Shown here piece by piece: positions 59,221 to 64,000 of a DNA stretch of 64,000 nt; positions within the stretch are counted from its first letter, which is position 1, and each line of letters begins with the position of its first letter. The notes below the pieces were generated by a model. It saw only the letters and a program-made list of their open reading frames with translations, was not told the origin of the DNA and searched no databases. The stretch spans positions 372,001 to 436,000 of the forward strand of contig NZ_CP029397.2 in NCBI RefSeq assembly GCF_001704615.3. The letters are read 5' to 3'. The DNA comes from Acinetobacter defluvii (lineage in GTDB: Bacteria > Pseudomonadota > Gammaproteobacteria > Pseudomonadales > Moraxellaceae). The translations under genes were made by a program, and so were the position numbers.

Positions 59221-59331
59221 TATACCACTGAAAATTGCAGCATTTGTAAAAGGTGGTGGTCATATCGACCTGCGTAATTCCTTCTAAATCCGTTCTGCAG
59301 GCGGGTTTAGTTTACTTTCCGAGGACTCCAG

Positions 59332-62300
59332 ATGGCATACTCATATACCGAAAAGAAACGGATCCGTAAGAATTTTGGTAAATTGCCCCAAGTTATGGAT
59401 GCTCCGTACCTGCTCGCGATCCAAGTCGACTCGTACAGAACATTCTTACAAGATGGCAAAACTCCAAAAAACCGCGAAGATATCGGTCTCCAAGCCGCAT
59501 TTCGTTCAGTGTTTCCAATAGAAAGTTATTCTGGCAATGCTGCTTTAGAATTCGTTGAGTATAGCCTTGGTAAACCTGAGTTTGATGTGCGTGAATGTAT
59601 TCTTCGCGGCTCAACTTATGCGGCACCAATGCGCGTAAAAATTCGTTTGATCATTAAAGATCGTGAAACGAAATCAATCAAAGACGTTCGTGAGCAAGAA
59701 GTGTACATGGGTGAAATGCCACTCATGACTGAGAACGGTACATTTGTGATTAACGGGACTGAGCGTGTAATCGTATCTCAGTTACATCGTTCACCAGGTG
59801 TATTCTTTGACCATGATAAAGGTAAAACCCATTCAAGCGGTAAAGTGTTGTATTCAGCACGTATTATTCCTTATCGTGGTTCATGGTTAGACTTTGAATT
59901 TGATGCGAAAGATTTAGTTTATGTCCGTATTGACCGTCGTCGTAAATTGCTTGCGACTGTGGTTTTACGTGCCTTGAATTATACTAATGAACAAATTCTA
60001 GACATGTTCTATGAGAAAGTTCCGGTATATCTTGATATGGGCAGCTATCAAATTGACCTTGTTCCAGAGCGCCTACGTGGTGAAATGGCACAATTTGATA
60101 TCCTTGATAATGATGGCAAAGCGATCGTTGAACAGGGCAAGCGTATTAATGCACGTCATGTACGTCAAATGGAAGCAGCAGGTTTAACTAAGCTCCCTGT
60201 TCCTGATGAATACTTGTATGAGCGTATTGTTGCACAAGACATTACTTTGCATGATGGTGAAGTGATTGCAGCAAATACAGTGCTTAGTCATGAAGTGATG
60301 GTAAAAATCGCTGAAGGCGGCGTTAAACAATTTAACGTATTGTATACCAATGATATCGACCGTGGTCCATTCGTTGCAGATACTTTACGTGCAGATACAA
60401 CAACAGGTCGTGAAGAAGCACTTGTTGAAATCTATAAAGTGATGCGTCCAGGCGAGCCACCAACAAAAGAAGCGGCTGAGAATCTATTCAATAACTTATT
60501 CTTCTCAACTGAGCGTTATGATTTGTCGCCAGTGGGTCGTATGAAGTTTAATCGTCGTTTAGGTCGTCCATATGAAGTGGGTACTGACCAAAAATCACGT
60601 GAAGTTGAAGGTATCTTATCGAACGAAGATATCACTGATGTATTAAAAACATTGGTTGAAATCCGTAACGGTAAAGGCGAAGTCGACGATATTGACCATT
60701 TAGGTAACCGTCGTGTGCGTTCTGTTGGTGAAATGACAGAAAACCAATTCCGTGTAGGTCTTGTTCGTGTTGAGCGTGCTGTAAAAGAACGTTTAAGCCA
60801 AGCTGAAACAGATAATTTGTCACCACAAGATTTGATCAATGCCAAACCAGTTGCTGCTGCGATCAAAGAATTCTTTGGTTCAAGCCAATTGTCTCAGTTC
60901 ATGGATCAAAACAACCCATTGTCTGAAATTACACACAAGCGTCGTGTATCAGCACTCGGTCCTGGTGGTTTAACACGTGAACGTGCGGGCTTTGAGGTAC
61001 GTGACGTACATCAAACTCACTATGGTCGTGTATGTCCAATTGAGACTCCTGAGGGTCCAAACATTGGTTTGATCAACTCACTATCCGTTTATGCGAAATG
61101 TAATAATTTCGGTTTCTTGGAAACACCATATCGTAAAGTGGTCGATGGTCGTGTAACAGATGACGTTGAATATTTATCTGCGATTGAAGAAGTAGGGACT
61201 GTCATTGCACAAGCCGACTCCATTGTAGATCAAGATGGCAACTTACAAGAAGAGTTCGTATCTGTACGTCATCAAGGTGATTTTGTTCGTATGCCTCCTG
61301 AAAAAGTGACGCATATGGATGTTTCTGCGCAGCAAGTTGTATCTGTAGCAGCATCATTGATTCCATTCCTTGAACACGATGATGCCAACCGTGCATTGAT
61401 GGGTTCAAACATGCAACGTCAGGCTGTTCCTACCTTACTTGCTGACAAACCACTTGTTGGTACGGGTATGGAAGCAAACGTAGCGCATGACTCTGGTGTA
61501 TGTGTGATTGCAAAACGTGGCGGACGTATAGAGTACGTGGATGCTTCTCGTGTGGTAATTCGTGTAAATGAAGACGAAATGATCGCAGGTGAAGCAGGTG
61601 TAGATATCTATAACTTGATTAAATACACCCGCTCAAATCAAAACACCTGTATTAACCAAAAAGTGCTTGTAAGCCTTGGTGATAAAGTAGGTCGTGGTGA
61701 TGTACTGGCTGATGGTCCATCGACTGATGGTGGTGAGTTAGCACTTGGTCAAAACATGCGTGTCGCATTTATGACTTGGAATGGTTATAACTACGAAGAC
61801 TCGATCTTATTATCTGAACGTGTCCTCCAAGAAGACCGTTTAACCTCGATTCACATTCAAGAATTGTCATGTGTTGCACGTGATACCAAGCTAGGTGCAG
61901 AAGAAATCACTGCCGATATTCCTAACGTAGGTGAAGCAGCGCTGTCTAAACTTGACGAATCAGGGATTGTTTACATCGGTGCTGAAGTTACCGCAGGCGA
62001 TATCCTTGTAGGTAAAGTAACACCAAAAGGTGAAACGCAATTAACACCTGAAGAAAAATTGCTTCGTGCAATCTTTGGTGAAAAAGCGGCTGACGTAAAA
62101 GATTCATCTTTACGTGTATCTTCTGGTGTGAAAGGTACTGTTATCGATGTTCAAGTCTTCACTCGTGATGGTATTGAGAAAGATGAGCGTGCTCAAGCGA
62201 TTGAGAAAGCACAACTTGATGCTTATCGTAAAGACTTGAAAGAAGAATACAAAATCTTTGAAGAAGCAGCACGCGAACGTATTGTTCGTTTGTTGAATGG

Positions 62301-63420
62301 TCAAGAGTCAAATGGTGGCGGTACCACTAAACGTGGTCAAAAAATCACTGAAGATTTATTGTCTAGTTTAGAGCTTGTTGATCTTCTTGAAATTCAGCCT
62401 GTTGACGAAGCTATTGCAGAGCGTTTAACGCAAATTCAAGTATTCTTAAAAGAGAAGAGTCTTGAAATTGATGAGAAGTTTGCTGAGAAAAAACGCAAAC
62501 TTTCGACTGGTGATGAGCTTACAACTGGCGTATTGAAAGTTGTGAAAGTGTACTTGGCTGTGAAACGTCGTATCCAACCGGGTGATAAAATGGCGGGTCG
62601 TCACGGGAACAAAGGTGTTGTATCAAACATCTTGCCTGTCGAAGATATGCCACATGATGCAAACGGTGTACCTGTAGATATCGTATTGAACCCGCTTGGC
62701 GTACCATCTCGTATGAACGTGGGTCAGATTCTTGAAACGCACTTAGGTATGGCTGCCAAAGGTCTTGGTGACAAGATTGACAAGATGTTACAAGAACAAC
62801 GTACGATCCTTGAGTTACGTGAGTTCTTAGACAAGATTTATAACAAAGTGGGTGGCGAGCAAGAAGATCTTGATAGCTTAACTGATGAAGAAATCTTGGT
62901 ATTGTCAGGTAACTTACGTAAAGGTGTACCTTTAGCGACTCCAGTATTTGATGGTGCTGAAGAAGGTCAAATCAAAGACTTACTTGAACTTGCGAATATT
63001 TCACGTACAGGTCAAACTGTATTGTATGATGGTCGTACAGGTGAGCAATTTGACCGTCCAGTAACTGTTGGTTACATGTATATGCTGAAGTTGAACCACT
63101 TGGTTGATGACAAAATGCATGCGCGTTCTACAGGTTCTTACTCTCTTGTTACACAACAACCATTGGGCGGTAAAGCTCAATTCGGTGGTCAGCGTTTCGG
63201 TGAGATGGAGGTTTGGGCACTTGAGGCTTATGGTGCTGCTTATACACTTCAAGAAATGCTTACTGTGAAGTCGGATGACGTTGAAGGTCGTACCCGTATC
63301 TATAAGAATATTGTAGATGGTAACCATTATATGGACCCAGGTATGCCTGAATCGTTCAACGTATTGACCAAAGAGATCCGTTCTTTAGGTATCAACATTG
63401 AACTGAAAAATGGTGACTAA
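59332..63420 (+). CDS. rpoB: RNA polymerase beta subunit
   Basis: A full-length 1362-residue protein. The rifampicin region (about residues 517-560) reads [24 protein letters not shown]; the residues corresponding to E. coli D516, H526 and S531 (here D525, H535 and S540) are wild type, so no classical rifampicin-resistance substitution is present. The C-terminal switch region [11 protein letters not shown] and ends [20 protein letters not shown] are intact. The gene is preceded by the long rplL-rpoB spacer and co-transcribed with rpoC. Confidence 0.99.
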   Translation: MAYSYTEKKRIRKNFGKLPQVMDAPYLLAIQVDSYRTFLQDGKTPKNREDIGLQAAFRSVFPIESYSGNAALEFVEYSLGKPEFDVRECILRGSTYAAPMRVKIRLIIKDRETKSIKDVREQEVYMGEMPLMTENGTFVINGTERVIVSQLHRSPGVFFDHDKGKTHSSGKVLYSARIIPYRGSWLDFEFDAKDLVYVRIDRRRKLLATVVLRALNYTNEQILDMFYEKVPVYLDMGSYQIDLVPERLRGEMAQFDILDNDGKAIVEQGKRINARHVRQMEAAGLTKLPVPDEYLYERIVAQDITLHDGEVIAANTVLSHEVMVKIAEGGVKQFNVLYTNDIDRGPFVADTLRADTTTGREEALVEIYKVMRPGEPPTKEAAENLFNNLFFSTERYDLSPVGRMKFNRRLGRPYEVGTDQKSREVEGILSNEDITDVLKTLVEIRNGKGEVDDIDHLGNRRVRSVGEMTENQFRVGLVRVERAVKERLSQAETDNLSPQDLINAKPVAAAIKEFFGSSQLSQFMDQNNPLSEITHKRRVSALGPGGLTRERAGFEVRDVHQTHYGRVCPIETPEGPNIGLINSLSVYAKCNNFGFLETPYRKVVDGRVTDDVEYLSAIEEVGTVIAQADSIVDQDGNLQEEFVSVRHQGDFVRMPPEKVTHMDVSAQQVVSVAASLIPFLEHDDANRALMGSNMQRQAVPTLLADKPLVGTGMEANVAHDSGVCVIAKRGGRIEYVDASRVVIRVNEDEMIAGEAGVDIYNLIKYTRSNQNTCINQKVLVSLGDKVGRGDVLADGPSTDGGELALGQNMRVAFMTWNGYNYEDSILLSERVLQEDRLTSIHIQELSCVARDTKLGAEEITADIPNVGEAALSKLDESGIVYIGAEVTAGDILVGKVTPKGETQLTPEEKLLRAIFGEKAADVKDSSLRVSSGVKGTVIDVQVFTRDGIEKDERAQAIEKAQLDAYRKDLKEEYKIFEEAARERIVRLLNGQESNGGGTTKRGQKITEDLLSSLELVDLLEIQPVDEAIAERLTQIQVFLKEKSLEIDEKFAEKKRKLSTGDELTTGVLKVVKVYLAVKRRIQPGDKMAGRHGNKGVVSNILPVEDMPHDANGVPVDIVLNPLGVPSRMNVGQILETHLGMAAKGLGDKIDKMLQEQRTILELREFLDKIYNKVGGEQEDLDSLTDEEILVLSGNLRKGVPLATPVFDGAEEGQIKDLLELANISRTGQTVLYDGRTGEQFDRPVTVGYMYMLKLNHLVDDKMHARSTGSYSLVTQQPLGGKAQFGGQRFGEMEVWALEAYGAAYTLQEMLTVKSDDVEGRTRIYKNIVDGNHYMDPGMPESFNVLTKEIRSLGINIELKNGD

Positions 63421-63432
63421 TTAGTTCCATTG

Positions 63433-63489
63433 AATCTCCCTTGCGAAGCAATGCTTCTCACCTCTTAATAAAGAGGGGCAAGGGGGATT
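63433..63489. repeat. Cloverleaf-like palindromic element between rpoB and rpoC
   Basis: Outer arms AATCTCCCTTGC (63433-63444) and GCAAGGGGGATT (63478-63489) pair with one G-U. Inside are two hairpins, GAAGC/GCTTC (63445-63457) and CCTCTT/AAGAGG (63461-63476). The three-way structure of about 57 nt resembles dispersed intergenic repeats. No second copy occurs in this window. Confidence 0.65.
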
Positions 63490-63526
63490 TGTCAGTGAAA
63501 AAACAATATTTGTGACCCAGTTGTAG

Positions 63527-64000
<474 letters not shown>

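Larger units (their letters stand above)
59026..59331 (+). promoter_or_regulatory. rplL-rpoB intercistronic region with terminator/attenuator and a long inverted repeat
   Basis: A 306-bp space without a gene. It contains, in order, a 9-bp stem (GGAGTCGAT 59034-59042 with ATCGACTCC 59052-59060), an attenuator hairpin with TTTTT (59068-59098), and a 20-bp perfect inverted repeat (59174-59193 with 59201-59220). In E. coli the same interval has an attenuator and an RNase III site that make rpoBC mRNA less abundant than rplJL. Confidence 0.8.

Noticed and set aside
60516-60866. 116-residue minus-strand frame inside rpoB
   Set aside because: A long antisense frame is expected from the codon bias of rpoB; the protein is Arg/Ser-rich and unlike any family.

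Overview
The window is chromosomal DNA of a low-GC gammaproteobacterium, most likely an Acinetobacter species. The evidence is the protein sequences themselves, the rpoB numbering (rifampicin-region residues are offset +9 from E. coli), and the arrangement tRNA-Thr/Tyr/Gly/Thr-tufB-tRNA-Trp-secE-nusG-rplKAJL-rpoBC. Typical Moraxellaceae traits include lptFG next to pepA/holC, gacA-pilS-pilR side by side, a lone phoU and a split gspN-C-D cluster. I cannot fix the species. I saw no insertion sequence, prophage, integron or CRISPR array. Almost everything is core genome.

Layout. 1-3.2 kb: end of ribD, a solitary D12-type adenine methyltransferase, ribE (riboflavin synthase) and a DedA membrane protein. 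3.2-6.1 kb (minus): two uncharacterised genes, then holC and pepA. 6.2-11.3 kb (plus): lptFG (LPS/LOS export), gpmI (glycolysis) and an S41 peptidase. 11.3-15.0 kb (minus): gacA-pilS-pilR, apparently one transcription unit. 15.2-21.9 kb: pbpG (plus), then on the minus strand an orphan lipoprotein, thrC, hom, dsbC and xerD. 22.0-27.2 kb (plus): feoA-feoB with a Cys-rich small protein behind two Fur-box-like sites, then murD and ftsW. 27.2-32.8 kb (minus): a zinc-ribbon protein, gluQ, dksA, cpdA, nudF, and thiC under a TPP riboswitch. 32.9-36.3 kb (minus): three tandem paralogous lipoproteins of unknown function. 36.5-39.4 kb: phoU, a noncoding stretch with a likely sRNA, yggX and argH. 39.5-45.7 kb (plus): an AlgZ/AlgR-like two-component pair, hemCD with hemX and hemY, and a thioesterase. 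45.9-53.5 kb (plus): an H-NS-like protein, gspN-C-D, an FHA-domain membrane protein, gph, and trpE with a short Trp-containing leader peptide. 53.6-64 kb (plus): the translation/transcription block tRNAs-tufB-tRNA-Trp-secE-nusG-rplKAJL-rpoB-rpoC (rpoC cut by the window end).

The most interesting items are mainly noncoding. (1) Between phoU and yggX, three consecutive stem-loops on the minus strand end in a strong intrinsic terminator; the 5' hairpin and the terminator hairpin have C-rich loops, which looks like an undescribed sRNA. (2) The trpE leader has an 11-codon peptide with one Trp codon. Its Phe-Arg-Trp region is perfectly complementary to the segment just before the trpE ribosome binding site, and no classical terminator is visible. 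(3) Three tandem lipoproteins share a core. (4) A 20-bp perfect inverted repeat lies between rplL and rpoB. (5) A cloverleaf-like palindromic element lies between rpoB and rpoC. (6) PilR carries an altered sigma-54 contact loop (HSFAGA where GAFTGA is expected).
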